Assembly: GCA_028278545.1 (NCBI GenBank)
Contig: JANQED010000004.1
Span: 62,001 to 126,000, forward strand
Direction: 5' to 3'
Length of the DNA stretch: 64,000 nt
Source: Anaerolineales bacterium
GTDB lineage: Bacteria; Chloroflexota; Anaerolineae; Anaerolineales; UBA11858
Part shown: piece after piece, positions 8,711-17,911 of the stretch
Position numbering within the stretch: the first letter of the stretch is position 1
How the letters are laid out: the number at the start of each line of letters is the position of its first letter
Made by a program: the position numbers and the translations under genes
The notes under the pieces: generated by a model
Told to the model about the DNA's origin: nothing
The model's database searches: none
Seen by the model: the letters and a program-made list of their open reading frames with translations, nothing else

Positions 8711-9832
8711 ATGCGGATTCTATACTTCTCCAGAGACTACACCACCCACGATCACCGTTTTCTCGCTGCGTTAGCCCAAACAGAACACCAAACTGGCTTT
8801 CTACAGCTGGAACGCCGCGGGCACGACCTTGATGATAGGCCGCTGCCCCCGGAGATTGAGCAAATTCCCTGGGTTGGGGGGGAATCACCGGCAGAACTCA
8901 GGCATGGGCCGCGCTTGTTTTCCGGCCTTCGAAAGGTGATCCACTCCTTCAAGCCTGACCTCATTCAGGCTGGCCCTTTGCAGCGCGCTGCTTTTTTGGC
9001 GGCGTTGACCGGTTTTCATCCTCTGGTGAGTATGTCGTGGGGCTACGACTTGCTTATGGATGTGAACCGGAACCCTTGGTGGCGCTGGGCTACCCGGTAT
9101 ACGCTCCAACGCAGTGATGCCTTTGTTGGGGATTGTGATACCATCCGTGGTCTTGCTGTCCGGTACGGCATGTCGCCAGAGCGTATTGTCACCTTTCCCT
9201 GGGGGGCGAAGATCGATAAATATTCACCGGGTGATGATGGTGGTTTGCGCCAACGCCTTGGATGGGGCAGTGAGACTTTTGTGCTGTTATCCACCCGAGG
9301 CTGGGCCCGAATTTACGGGGTCGATGACCTGGCTCAGGCCTTTGTCAGGGCGGCGCATCAACGACCAGAATTGCGCTTGCTGATGTTGGGAGACGGCCCG
9401 CTTGCTCAAAAAATCCGGCAGTTCTTTATTGAGGCCGATGTGCTCGACCGGGTGCACTTCCCTGGGCAGATGAACCAGAAGGATTTACCCGATTACTACC
9501 GGGCCGCGGATTTATATATCAGCGCCTCTCACAGTGATGGCACTTCGATCTCGCTGTTGGAAGCCCTGGCCTGTGGCAAGCCGGTGTTGCTGAGCGACAT
9601 CCCCGGAAATCGAGAGTGGGTCTCTTCCTCCGAATCAGAGGAGAGTCGGGTGGGGTGGTTGTTCCGCGATGGGGATGTGGATTCTCTCACTGAAGGCATT
9701 CTCCGGGCCGTAAATCATAGGGGGCAGTTAGACGCGATGGGGCAGGCTGCCCGTCAATTGGCAGAATCACGCGCGGACTGGGAAAAGAATTTCCCCAAGC
9801 TTTTCGAGGCTTATCGGATTGCCTTGTCGTGA
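8711..9832 (+). CDS. Glycosyltransferase family 4
   Basis: A GT-B retaining glycosyltransferase of 373 residues. The N-terminal half has the [10 protein letters not shown] opening and a M-S-W-G-Y-D-L acceptor-domain segment. The C-terminal half has [19 protein letters not shown], the P-D-Y-Y-R-A-A-D linker and [19 protein letters not shown], the donor-phosphate E-x7-E-like region of GT4. ATG 8711 is used because the upstream-extended frame overlaps the neuB gene and has no family similarity. It ends in a 4-base GTGA overlap with the next gene, so the two are translationally coupled. Donor and acceptor are not predictable. Confidence 0.88.
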   Translation: MRILYFSRDYTTHDHRFLAALAQTEHQTGFLQLERRGHDLDDRPLPPEIEQIPWVGGESPAELRHGPRLFSGLRKVIHSFKPDLIQAGPLQRAAFLAALTGFHPLVSMSWGYDLLMDVNRNPWWRWATRYTLQRSDAFVGDCDTIRGLAVRYGMSPERIVTFPWGAKIDKYSPGDDGGLRQRLGWGSETFVLLSTRGWARIYGVDDLAQAFVRAAHQRPELRLLMLGDGPLAQKIRQFFIEADVLDRVHFPGQMNQKDLPDYYRAADLYISASHSDGTSISLLEALACGKPVLLSDIPGNREWVSSSESEESRVGWLFRDGDVDSLTEGILRAVNHRGQLDAMGQAARQLAESRADWEKNFPKLFEAYRIALS

Positions 9833-10677
9833 CTTCCTCCGAGATCATCCTATCCCATTATCAGGTTGCAGAATTGCTTGCAATGGGAGGGTCGGTCAGG
9901 TCTGGAGAGATTTCGCCTGATTTGGGGTTGTCAACTGTGACGGTCAGCTTGGAGAAACAGGCTGTCAAGTTCCCCAACGGCGAGCGGCTTGATTGGGCAG
10001 TCATATCTGAGATCGCTGAGAGTGAGAATAGCTGCTTCCGGGTGGCAGGTGGAGATATCGAAGCCATCCAGGTTTACTCGGAGGATTTCGAACGCATGTA
10101 TACCTTGTATCCAACGCAGGCCGCCCCGACGATGCTCGTTTCGGGCATCCCCATGCACCGCATCAAGGGCACTGACCCCTGGCAGGATGCCAGGAGCAAG
10201 ATAAAGGCCCTGGGGCGGGTTCATGGGCACGTGCTGGATACGGCGACCGGCTTGGGCTATACAGCGATGATGGCGGCTGAAAGCGCTGCCCAGGTGACCA
10301 CAATAGAGCTTGACCCGGCTGCGCAAACCATCGCCCGTAGCAACCCCTGGTCTCAAGGGCTGTTCGAGAACCCAAAGATCACGCGGATTATTGGGAACAG
10401 TGGCGATGTCATTGAGACTTTCCCCGACGAGAGTTTTTCGATGATCATTCACGATCCGCCCATGTTCAGCCTGGCCGGTGAGTTGTATTCGCTTGCCTTT
10501 TATCAGCAAGCTTATCGGGTGCTAAAGGCCAATGGGCGTATGTTTCACTACATTGCCAATCCCGAGAGCAAGACAGGCAGGCGCGTGACCCGGGGAGTCA
10601 TCAACCGCCTGAAAAAGGCCGGATTCTCTCGCGTGAACCCTAAGCCCCAGGCTTTTGGGGTAACGGCCTACAAATGA
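9829..10677 (+). CDS. Predicted methyltransferase of the archaeal COG2521 type
   Basis: A Rossmann-fold SAM-dependent methyltransferase of a family I know mainly from archaea and cannot assign to a reaction. After an N-terminal ~90-residue extension the sequence follows that family closely: [14 protein letters not shown], then [10 protein letters not shown] (about residue 137 on), T-T-I-E-L-D-P, I-I-H-D-P-P (about 206-211), L-A-G-E-L-Y-S and F-G-V-T-A-Y-K at the end. GTG 9829 overlaps the preceding stop by four bases, and no better start is visible. Its place inside a nonulosonate operon suggests action on a sugar precursor, but this is inference; the family may instead methylate another small molecule or RNA. 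Confidence 0.75.
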   Translation: MTSSEIILSHYQVAELLAMGGSVRSGEISPDLGLSTVTVSLEKQAVKFPNGERLDWAVISEIAESENSCFRVAGGDIEAIQVYSEDFERMYTLYPTQAAPTMLVSGIPMHRIKGTDPWQDARSKIKALGRVHGHVLDTATGLGYTAMMAAESAAQVTTIELDPAAQTIARSNPWSQGLFENPKITRIIGNSGDVIETFPDESFSMIIHDPPMFSLAGELYSLAFYQQAYRVLKANGRMFHYIANPESKTGRRVTRGVINRLKKAGFSRVNPKPQAFGVTAYK

Positions 10678-10738
10678 CTGGGGACGGGAGACCGGGTTGT
10701 TTCCGTCCTCGGTCTTCAGTCCAATTCGGAGTGCTGTT

Positions 10739-11494
10739 ATGCTTTCTAAAGACACGCTTATCGAGGAATTTCGAGCCATCGGTGTCGAAGCCGGTGATGC
10801 CCTGTTGGTTCACAGCTCGTACAACTCATTCGGCGGTGTGGAGGGCGGCCCGCAGACGGTCATCGATGCCCTTTTGCACGTTCTCGGCGCTGAAGGCACG
10901 CTCATCATGCCCACTTTCAATTTCGATTTCTGTAAGGGAGAACCCTGGGATGTGCGCGAAACCCCCTCTCATATGGGCATCATCACGGAGCTTGTGCGCA
11001 AGGACCCCCGCAGCCGGCGCGTTTTCCACCCCATTTATTCATTTGCTATCATTGGCGCGCAGGCTGAGTTCTTGACCAGGGAACGCTACAAGAGCAGCTA
11101 TGAGCGTAATTCGCTGTTTGGGAGGTTGCGCGCGCTTGACGGCAAGATCATGGTCGTTGGCTTGAGTTATAACGATAGCATGACCTTTTTCCACCACGTC
11201 GAGGAATTAGAAGGCGTAGATTACCGCTATTTGAAGACCTTTACCGGGTTGGTTACGGATGAAGACGGTAACACCTATGAAGACTCCTTCCAGATGTTGG
11301 CGCGCGATATCGAGCAGGGTGTCGAAACGATGGTTGATCCAATGGGGGAGTTAGCGGAGGAAAGAGGGCTGATTAAGGCCTGGCAGATTGGTGAGGCTGA
11401 TGTAAAGCTGATGAAAGCCAATGAGATTTATGAGTTCACGGCGCGCGAGATGAGAGTGAACCCGCGTCTGTTATATGAGATCAAGGACGAGTAG
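10739..11494 (+). CDS. AAC(3)-family N-acyltransferase
   Basis: A member of the aminoglycoside 3-N-acetyltransferase fold (Antibiotic_NAT), which moves an acyl group from acyl-CoA to an amine. It has the family H-S-S-Y-N-S-F-G start (about residues 23-30), T-L-I-M-P-T-F-N-F-D, R-R-V-F-H-P-I-Y-S-F-A-I-I-G and T-F-F-H-H-V-E-E motifs. ATG 10739 has GGAG about 8 bases upstream; a 42-base longer start at 10697 lacks family support. Homologs in glycan clusters are usually sugar N-acyltransferases rather than resistance genes, and the setting here (NeuB, an M28-like hydrolase and SpsF) argues for acylating an aminosugar. A resistance role cannot be excluded from sequence alone. Confidence 0.85.
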   Translation: MLSKDTLIEEFRAIGVEAGDALLVHSSYNSFGGVEGGPQTVIDALLHVLGAEGTLIMPTFNFDFCKGEPWDVRETPSHMGIITELVRKDPRSRRVFHPIYSFAIIGAQAEFLTRERYKSSYERNSLFGRLRALDGKIMVVGLSYNDSMTFFHHVEELEGVDYRYLKTFTGLVTDEDGNTYEDSFQMLARDIEQGVETMVDPMGELAEERGLIKAWQIGEADVKLMKANEIYEFTAREMRVNPRLLYEIKDE

Positions 11495-11512
11495 CACCTA
11501 GAGATTTCCCCC

Positions 11513-12829
11513 ATGCAACTAAAGCCGCTTCTCGAAAAAATCTATCCTCTCCACCGCACACTGGCTTCCGATGGCACGGATGAAGCCTTGGGTATTGTCC
11601 GTGAAGCCATGCCCTCCGCCGCTGAGTTTACGGTTGAAACCTACACTCCAGGCGCTCCGATATGGTCGTGGCAAGTGCCCGAACGATATCTCGTTCATGA
11701 GGCTTATCTGGAAACAGAACAGGGTCAACGGGTGATCGATTTTGCCGATAATCCCCTTCACCTTGTCTCGTATTCGCTGCCGGTTGATAAAACGCTCACT
11801 TGGGATGAATTGGAGCCGCATCTCTTCTATAGCGACGAGCGCCCAGGGGCGATCCCTTGGAACTATAACTACTACCAGAGGGACTGGGGGTTTTGCCTAG
11901 CGAAGGATGTCTTCGAAACCCTGCCCCAGGACATTCGTTACCGAGCCGTGATCCGCTCGGAGTTCCTCACTGATCCCAAAGATGGCGGCTTTCGCGTGGG
12001 GGCGGGGGTGCTGCACCCTGAGGGTGGGCCTGTTCCCGAGGCAGGCGAGTTTCTGATATCATCGCATATTTGTCATCCCATGCAGGCCAATGATGATGCG
12101 GCTGGCGTTGTTACCGCGGTTGAGGTTGCCCATCGCCTGGCGGAAAAGCCCCTGCCTCCGGGGTCAATGAGTGTGCGCTTCTGGTGCGGCCCTGAAACCA
12201 TTGGCACGATTGCCTACCTGGCTCACCACGAGGATTTGATACGCCGGTTGAAGGGTGGTATTTTCGTCGAAATGACTGGCAATGAGAATACGATTGCCTG
12301 GCATCACACCCGCCAGCACAACCACCTTTTGGATCGGATTACGGCCCACGTTTTGCGCGATACAGAGCATGTCGAGCGTGATTTCGCTGACTTTCCTCCC
12401 AATGACGAGCGGGTCATCAATGGCCCGGGGGTCAATGTGCCGTGTATTTCAGTCAACCGCTGGCCTTACAGTGAATATCACACCACCGACGACAACCCAG
12501 ATATCATCCATGAGTCTATGCTACAAGGCGCAGCGGATGTTATCGAGCAGATTATACGGATTTGCGCGACCAACTACAGGCCAAAGCGCAATTTCCGTGG
12601 TCCACTCTTCTTGTCTGGGAATGACCTATGGGTGGATTGGCAAGAGAACTTTGCGCTCAACCGCTCCTATGAAAAGATTATGATGAGTTTCGAGGGGGGG
12701 AACAGCGTTTTTGATATCGCCGAGGAGGTGGGGCTGGATTACTGGATGGTGCGCGAGTATGTGGAGAAATTCCGCGTCAAAGGGTTTATCGAGGCGTTGC
12801 CTGTGCCGAGCGAAGCAGATACTGAATGA
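11513..12829 (+). CDS. DUF4910/M28-like metallohydrolase
   Basis: A 438-residue protein of the DUF4910/DUF2172 aminopeptidase-like group. The M28 metal pattern is readable: S-S-H-I-C-H-P (about 182-188), N-D-D-A-A-G (about 192-197), a catalytic-Glu-like G-P-E-T-I-G-T (about 224-230), F-V-E-M-T-G (about 251-256) and E-Y-H-T-T-D-D (about 320-326), so a di-zinc site is likely intact. A C-terminal ~80 residues resemble a winged-helix (E-E-V-G-L-D-Y-W-M-V-R-E-Y). No signal peptide is seen, so it should be cytoplasmic. It overlaps spsF by four bases (ATGA) and follows the N-acyltransferase, suggesting it removes an acyl or aminoacyl group from the same sugar (inference). Peptidase activity is the alternative. 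Confidence 0.78.
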   Translation: MQLKPLLEKIYPLHRTLASDGTDEALGIVREAMPSAAEFTVETYTPGAPIWSWQVPERYLVHEAYLETEQGQRVIDFADNPLHLVSYSLPVDKTLTWDELEPHLFYSDERPGAIPWNYNYYQRDWGFCLAKDVFETLPQDIRYRAVIRSEFLTDPKDGGFRVGAGVLHPEGGPVPEAGEFLISSHICHPMQANDDAAGVVTAVEVAHRLAEKPLPPGSMSVRFWCGPETIGTIAYLAHHEDLIRRLKGGIFVEMTGNENTIAWHHTRQHNHLLDRITAHVLRDTEHVERDFADFPPNDERVINGPGVNVPCISVNRWPYSEYHTTDDNPDIIHESMLQGAADVIEQIIRICATNYRPKRNFRGPLFLSGNDLWVDWQENFALNRSYEKIMMSFEGGNSVFDIAEEVGLDYWMVREYVEKFRVKGFIEALPVPSEADTE

Positions 12830-13713
12830 GAATCATCGCCATCATCCAGGGCAGGATGAAATCATCTCGCCTGCCTGACAAAGTGCTCTTGGATATTGGG
12901 GATCGGCCAATGCTTCAATGGGTGGTTGAGCGGACGCGCCAGGCGAAAACCATACATCAGGTCGTTGTCGCCACAACCACGGATTCATCCGATGACCCGG
13001 TGGCCGAATTTTGTCAATCAAGAGATATTTCTTTCACCCGTGGCAGCGTTCACGACGTCTTAGATCGCTACTATCAAGCAGCCAAGCGATATCGAGCGGA
13101 TGTGATCGTGCGTATCACGGCTGACTGCCCGCTGATTGATCCTGAACTCATAGATGAAGCCGTCAACACGCTATTAGACGCTAAAGATCGCAGGTCGGAC
13201 CTCCAACTTCCAACCTCCAACTTCCAACCTCCAACTTCCAACCTCCAGAGTCCACTCCTCGACTTCGTCGCCAACCGGCTGCCCCAACCCTGGTGGCGCA
13301 CATACCCTCTCGGCCTGGATACAGAGGTATTCACGTTCGCAGCCCTCGAACGGGCTTGGCGGGAAGCCAGTGAACCGCATCACCGCGAACACGTTACCCC
13401 CTATTTCTACGAGGATATCCCTGCAGAAGAACTGCACTTTAGTTCCAATCCGCAACCAGTGGCTGTCTCTGTATCGCCGCGCGGGTTTAGGGTGGCCCTG
13501 CTTCACCATCATGTGGAGCTTGGTGATCACCGCTGGACGGTCGATACCCCCGAGGATTTAGAACTGGTGCGTGAGATCGTCGTCCGCCTGCCGAACGATC
13601 GGTTTTCCTGGTTGGATGTGCTGGCGCTTATGGAGCGGGAGCCGGAATTGATGCAGATCAATTCCCAGATACCGCACAAGACGCATCTGGATGTAGACGA
13701 ACGCCCTCGTTGA
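12826..13713 (+). CDS. spsF: SpsF-type cytidylyltransferase with in-frame repeat insertion
   Basis: Nucleotidyltransferase of the CMP-KDO/CMP-sialate synthetase superfamily, expected to activate an acid sugar with CTP. It has the opening I-I-A-I-I-Q-G-R-M-K-S-S-R-L-P-D-K-V-L (CTP-binding loop), V-V-V-A-T-T and the D-C-P-L-I-D-P motif (about 103-109), then R-T-Y-P-L-G-L-D-T-E-V-F. Between these, about residues 120-145 hold a Gln/Pro/Ser/Thr/Asn-rich stretch encoded by a 14-bp tandem repeat (13201-13248), where relatives have a short loop. The frame stays open because three repeat units equal 42 bases. Whether the enzyme still works is unknown; the core motifs either side are intact. Confidence 0.85.
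   Translation: MRIIAIIQGRMKSSRLPDKVLLDIGDRPMLQWVVERTRQAKTIHQVVVATTTDSSDDPVAEFCQSRDISFTRGSVHDVLDRYYQAAKRYRADVIVRITADCPLIDPELIDEAVNTLLDAKDRRSDLQLPTSNFQPPTSNLQSPLLDFVANRLPQPWWRTYPLGLDTEVFTFAALERAWREASEPHHREHVTPYFYEDIPAEELHFSSNPQPVAVSVSPRGFRVALLHHHVELGDHRWTVDTPEDLELVREIVVRLPNDRFSWLDVLALMEREPELMQINSQIPHKTHLDVDERPR
13201..13248 (+). repeat. 14-bp tandem repeat inside spsF
   Basis: Three exact copies of a 14-base unit (CTCCAACTTCCAAC; 13201-13214, 13215-13228, 13229-13242) plus a partial fourth (CTCCAG). The unit is two heptamers, CTCCAAC and TTCCAAC. On the reverse strand these read GTTGGAG and GTTGGAA, and GTTGGAA occurs twice at 63585-63605. Confidence 0.95.
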
Positions 13714-13717
13714 GTTA

Positions 13718-14605
13718 ATGCCCTTCCTGACCATCTTTACCGCCCCCAAACCTTTCACAGACCCGCATATCGACACCATTCAATGCAATGCCATCCAATC
13801 CTGGGAGCAGTTGGGTGCGGATGTCGAGGTGTTGTTGATTGGCGAGGAGGATGGGATGGCTGAGGCCGCAGCGGCGCTTGAGGTGAAGCACCTGCCAGAC
13901 GTAGCCAGGAATAAATGGGGGACGCCGCTGGTGAGTTCGCTGTTTGCCCTTGCCCGCCAGAACAGCCAGGGAGCATTGATGGCTTATGTCAATGCCGACA
14001 TCTTGTTGTTGCCGGATTTTTTGGAAACCGCTCGTCTGGTTGCCGAGCAGGCTGAACGCTTTGTGATTGTCGGTCGGCGTTGGGATTTGGACGTTCGTCA
14101 GCGACTGACTTTCACCTCAAACTGGGAATCCGAACTGCGTAGGGAAGTTCAAAACCAGGGCGTCTTACACGCCCCTTCGGGCAGTGATTTCTTCATCTTC
14201 CCTCGTTTGATCTTCACCGACATCCCAGATTTTGCCATTGGCCGTGCCGGTTGGGACAACTGGATGATCTATCAGGGTTTGCAGCAAGGGTGGCCCGTGG
14301 TGGATGCAACCGAGTCGCTGACGGCCGTCCATCAGAATCATGATTACAGCCATTTACCCAAAGGCCAGATACATTACGATTTGGAAGAGACGCGCATTAA
14401 TGCGGCCTTGGGCGGCGGTATGCAAAACATGTACATGATCCTGGATGCAAGTCATGAATTCGTCGATGGGAGAGTCCGCCGGACGCGCTTCCGCCCGGCG
14501 CGTTTTGTGCGTAGGCTCGAGCGTTTGGTTTATTCTCCCGACCAGCAGGGGTTCCGCTGGCTGTTGACGCGCCGCTTGCGCCGGCTGCGCAGAAAGCTGG
14601 TTTAG
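13718..14605 (+). CDS. Putative GT-A glycosyltransferase
   Basis: A 295-residue protein I recognise only as glycosyltransferase-like. It begins with L-T-I-F-T-A-P-K-P-F-T-D and holds a central A-Y-V-N-A-D-I-L-L-L-P-D-F segment (about residues 88-100), where N-A-D stands at the usual metal/nucleotide-binding D-x-D place. It then has V-G-R-R-W-D-L-D-V and a G-R-A-G-W-D-N-W segment of the sort that positions the acceptor. The C-terminal 40 residues are strongly basic (R-R-L-R-R-L-R-R-K), perhaps for membrane contact. ATG 13718 lies 4 bases after the spsF stop and the gene is followed closely by a methyltransferase, so it is part of the glycan operon. The substrate is unknown. Confidence 0.6.
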   Translation: MPFLTIFTAPKPFTDPHIDTIQCNAIQSWEQLGADVEVLLIGEEDGMAEAAAALEVKHLPDVARNKWGTPLVSSLFALARQNSQGALMAYVNADILLLPDFLETARLVAEQAERFVIVGRRWDLDVRQRLTFTSNWESELRREVQNQGVLHAPSGSDFFIFPRLIFTDIPDFAIGRAGWDNWMIYQGLQQGWPVVDATESLTAVHQNHDYSHLPKGQIHYDLEETRINAALGGGMQNMYMILDASHEFVDGRVRRTRFRPARFVRRLERLVYSPDQQGFRWLLTRRLRRLRRKLV

Positions 14606-14618
14606 TAGATCGAGGCAC

Positions 14619-15497
14619 ATGCCCGAGACCGTAGATCACTGCCCCCTCTGTCAGAGTGAAATCAGTTCTCTGTTCGACCGGCGTCTGTTTCGCGGCCATC
14701 AGGTGGTCAATCGCCTCTGCGGTCGATGTGGCTTGGTTTTCCAATCGCCTCGCATGACTCCTGGGGAGTTGGATGAATTCTACGCCCGCGAGTATCGCCA
14801 GGTCTACCAGGGCGAAGAAGGGCCCACCCAGAAAGACCTCTTTGTGCAGCACGGGCGTGCCGACGCCTTGTTGGGGCTTATGTCGGCGCATGGTGTTGCG
14901 CCGGCGCGCTACCTGGATATCGGCTGCTCGTCAGGTATCCTGTTGAAGCGCTTCATGGAGCACTTCGGCTGCGAAGTGGTTGGCGTAGAGCCTGGGGTTG
15001 CCTATCGCGATTATGCCCGGAAGCAAGGTTTGACGGTCTATTCCGATATTACCGAGCTCAAGGGGAGCGCCGACCCGCGGTTTGACTTGATCAGCCTGGC
15101 GCATGTTTTGGAGCATTTGCCTGACCTCGTAGGTTACCTGGTTGATTTGAGAGTGGATCATTTGGCTCCCTCGGGGTGGATGCTGATCGAGGTGCCTAAT
15201 CTTTACGCCCACGACAGTTTCGAAATCGCCCACATGATCAGCTTCAGCGAATGCACTCTGCGTCAGACGCTCAAAAAAGTGGGTTACGAAGTTGTCGCGC
15301 TCAAGAAGCATGGCGCGCCTCGCTCGAAGATATTGCCTCTTTACTTGACTCTGTTGGCTCGACCGGCAACAGTCGCCCCCGCCGATATTAGCATCCGGCC
15401 AGAGCGCAATGTGGCGCTCAAACGTCGCTTGGGGATGTTCTGGCGGCGGGTATTGCAAAGGCTGTTCCCTCGGCGGGCCTGGGTGCCCATCAACTAA
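14619..15497 (+). CDS. SAM methyltransferase with N-terminal zinc-ribbon motif
   Basis: A Methyltransf_23-type protein of 292 residues. An N-terminal C-P-L-C (8-11) and C-G-R-C (34-37) pair looks like a zinc ribbon, as in C-methyltransferases and glycan methyltransferases of this group. The catalytic domain has Y-L-D-I-G-C-S-S-G (about 93-101), V-V-G-V-E-P (about 116-121) and S-L-A-H-V-L-E-H-L (about 154-162). The start has GAGG just upstream. It sits between two glycosyltransferases. Substrate unknown; sugar C- or O-methylation is the likeliest role. Wzt-type capping by methyl groups is one way it could matter to the exporter at 710-2965 (inference). Confidence 0.83.
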   Translation: MPETVDHCPLCQSEISSLFDRRLFRGHQVVNRLCGRCGLVFQSPRMTPGELDEFYAREYRQVYQGEEGPTQKDLFVQHGRADALLGLMSAHGVAPARYLDIGCSSGILLKRFMEHFGCEVVGVEPGVAYRDYARKQGLTVYSDITELKGSADPRFDLISLAHVLEHLPDLVGYLVDLRVDHLAPSGWMLIEVPNLYAHDSFEIAHMISFSECTLRQTLKKVGYEVVALKKHGAPRSKILPLYLTLLARPATVAPADISIRPERNVALKRRLGMFWRRVLQRLFPRRAWVPIN

Positions 15498-15511
15498 GCC
15501 AGGGCAAATTT

Positions 15512-16471
15512 ATGCGCATCGGTCAGAATCCAGCCAAATCCATTCAGAATGTGGCCCAGCCCAATCGGGTGACGGTCGCTCTTGTTACTTACATCCCCAC
15601 GTTGGGCGGCTACTACGCCGAGAGCCTGGATGTCCTCAAAGTTTGTCTGGGGAGCATTTGGGAGAATACGAACATCCCGTATGACCTGATGGTTTTCGAC
15701 AACGGTAGCTGCGAGCAGGTGCGGGATTATCTGGCTGAGGCGCAGGAACAGGGCCGCATCCAATACCTGGTGCTGTCCCAAAGGAATCTCGGCAAAGCCG
15801 GGGCCTGGAATTTCATCTTCGGCGCTGCGCCGGGCGAGGTCATCGCTTATGCGGACAGCGATGTTTATCACTACCCGGGTTGGCTTGAGCCTCAAATCGA
15901 CGTATTGAACGCTTTTCCTGATGTGGGCATGGTCACTGGAATGCCCATGTGGACTCCGGAAGAGTTTTCCACGCGCACGGTTCAGTGGGCAGAGGGGAAT
16001 CCGGATGTTCGTCTAGAGCGCGGCCGCTTGCTTCCTTGGGAGGATTATTGGCGTCACGCGCGCAGCCTGGGGGCTGAGCAGGCCAAAGCAAAGGCGCATT
16101 TCGAAGCCAACGATACGCTTTGCGTCTTCGATGGCGAGCGGCAATATTATGTCGGTGCAGCCCACTTTCAATTTGTAGCTCGCAAGGAAGTGCTTCAGAG
16201 CGTTCTGCCGATCCCCTCGGAACGCCCAATGGGGCAGGTGCGCCTGTTGGATATTGCCATCAACGAGGGGGGGTTCCTGCGGCTGTGCACATCCCAATGG
16301 TGGGTGCAGCACATGGGGAATGTGTTAGAACCGGAGTTCCAGGGATTGATCCCCGGAACATCTGTGAAGGCGCAGACCGGTCGTGCGGGCCGTTTTTGGC
16401 GCTCAAAGCCGGTGACCAAATTCCTGCGGTGGCTTTATCATGCTTCTTTTGAAAAATTGTATCGGACATAA
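15512..16471 (+). CDS. Glycosyltransferase family 2
   Basis: GT-A inverting glycosyltransferase of 319 residues. It has V-T-V-A-L-V-T-Y near residue 20, the D-N-G-S of the nucleotide site (about 69-72), N-L-G-K-A-G-A-W-N and the metal-binding A-Y-A-D-S-D-V (about 112-118). A W-V-Q-H-M-G-N segment near the C-terminus probably lies close to the active site. No membrane helices are apparent, so it should work on the cytoplasmic face. ATG 15512 is 14 bases after the preceding stop. Acceptor and donor cannot be read. Confidence 0.85.
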   Translation: MRIGQNPAKSIQNVAQPNRVTVALVTYIPTLGGYYAESLDVLKVCLGSIWENTNIPYDLMVFDNGSCEQVRDYLAEAQEQGRIQYLVLSQRNLGKAGAWNFIFGAAPGEVIAYADSDVYHYPGWLEPQIDVLNAFPDVGMVTGMPMWTPEEFSTRTVQWAEGNPDVRLERGRLLPWEDYWRHARSLGAEQAKAKAHFEANDTLCVFDGERQYYVGAAHFQFVARKEVLQSVLPIPSERPMGQVRLLDIAINEGGFLRLCTSQWWVQHMGNVLEPEFQGLIPGTSVKAQTGRAGRFWRSKPVTKFLRWLYHASFEKLYRT

Positions 16472-16479
16472 ACGCACCT

Positions 16480-17907
16480 ATGGCAAAACGAATCTTCATT
16501 TGTGCTGATCACGGGCTGGCAGCGATCTATTTTTTGCAGAGCGACGTTGTTTCTACGCTCCTGGACGCCGGTGTTGAAGTAGTCTTGTTTACCGATGATA
16601 TCCTCAAAGAGGATATTCATCAGCGCTTCGGCCAGCCGGGCTTGACTATTGAAGGTCTGCGTCTGGATCAGGCCAGGGCTTATGAGCGCACTGAAAGGCC
16701 GTCACTGCAATGGTGGTTGCATTTCCTGCGCAGGGCCGGGGCTTCCAACCGCATCAACCTCGAAGCGGTGAACGGCTTCATCCGCCAGGTCGAAGACGAA
16801 GCCCATGCCAGGCGCAAACGTCTTTTCCCGATGATGGAGTTGGTAGTTGCCCTCCTGCGCAACAGTCGCCCTGCGCGTCAATTCCTGCTTCGCTACCAGA
16901 ACCGTTTCAACCCCAAACTCTATACGGATTTATTCGACAAATATGCCCCGGATTTACTCGTCGCTAGCACGCCCGGTTGGCGGTTAGACCGCTATCTGCT
17001 CCGTGAGGGGAGTTCCCGCGGCGTGACCACCGCGTCGGTGATCGTTGGCTGGGATAACACCAGCAGCTACAGTTTACCTGGCGCTGCGGTGGACTGGATT
17101 TCGTGTTGGTCGGAGCTCCAGAAGGAGGAACTCGTCCTGGGCGCGGACTGGCCCCCGGAGCGCGTCAACATTGGCGGGATTCCATCATATGATGGCTATT
17201 TTCGTAGAGAGTGGTCGTTACCGCGCGAGGAATACTTTCAATTGCATGGCCTGGATATGGGTCGCAAGCTGATCTCCTATGCCAGCAGCTTTGTGAGTTT
17301 CTCGCCGAATATCCAGAACGTAGAGGCCTTGGCCAAATTGATCTCGAAGGATCAATTGTCCCAGCCCGCCCAGCTGTTGATACGCTTGCATCCCACGCAT
17401 TTCATGGAGATTCCCCGCTTTGCTGACGAACGGGAGCGCATTCGTGCCTTAGCGAGGGAATTGCCAAATGTCCATGTCGTTGAACCAGTGCCATTGGGCG
17501 AGGGGGGCATGAGTTATTACTCGGGCGAGGATATGCCTGAGAAATCTTCCATGATGGCCTACTCCGATGTCATGGTGACGGTCTATTCGACGATGGTTGT
17601 GGAAGCCTCTGTCCACGGTACCCCGGTAATCAGCCTGTGCATCGATTCGCCGGAAGGCTGGCCGGGCAAGTTCACCTTGCCCCTGACGGAAATCGGGGGT
17701 TGGCCCACCCATCAGCGCTTCCGGGAATCCGGCGCTGGGCGTGAAGCGCTGAACGAAGCCGAGTTGCAGGCGGCCATCAACCGCTACCTGGATGATCCGC
17801 TGGCCGATCAACAGGCCAGAAAAGATTTCATCGCCCGTGAATGCACGTATGTGGATGGCATGGCTGGAGTGCATACCGCAGAATTTTTGCTTTCATTGCT
17901 GAATTGA
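16480..17907 (+). CDS. GT-B-like protein of capsule/CDP-glycerol transferase style
   Basis: A 475-residue cytoplasmic protein that I cannot place in a named family. Its layout is GT-B: an N-terminal Rossmann part (R-I-F-I-C-A-D-H-G-L-A), a central G-W-D-N-T-S-S-Y segment (about 190-197), then a C-terminal part with L-I-R-L-H-P-T-H (about 302-309) and S-D-V-M-V-T-V-Y-S-T-M-V-V-E-A (about 363-377). The R-L-H-P plus D-V...S-T...E pattern is shared by CDP-glycerol glycerophosphotransferases, capsule KpsS-like proteins and related enzymes. It lies 8 bases after the GT2 gene and 4 bases before a sulfotransferase. Confidence 0.6.
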   Translation: MAKRIFICADHGLAAIYFLQSDVVSTLLDAGVEVVLFTDDILKEDIHQRFGQPGLTIEGLRLDQARAYERTERPSLQWWLHFLRRAGASNRINLEAVNGFIRQVEDEAHARRKRLFPMMELVVALLRNSRPARQFLLRYQNRFNPKLYTDLFDKYAPDLLVASTPGWRLDRYLLREGSSRGVTTASVIVGWDNTSSYSLPGAAVDWISCWSELQKEELVLGADWPPERVNIGGIPSYDGYFRREWSLPREEYFQLHGLDMGRKLISYASSFVSFSPNIQNVEALAKLISKDQLSQPAQLLIRLHPTHFMEIPRFADERERIRALARELPNVHVVEPVPLGEGGMSYYSGEDMPEKSSMMAYSDVMVTVYSTMVVEASVHGTPVISLCIDSPEGWPGKFTLPLTEIGGWPTHQRFRESGAGREALNEAELQAAINRYLDDPLADQQARKDFIARECTYVDGMAGVHTAEFLLSLLN

Positions 17908-17911
17908 AGAG

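Noticed and set aside
13201..13248. Possible CRISPR array
   Set aside because: Units are contiguous with no spacers and lie within a coding frame.
13074..13530. Reverse-strand frames with repeated L-E-V-G-x-W words across the spsF repeat
   Set aside because: They are translations of the 14-bp repeat and of the opposite strand of spsF, not separate proteins.
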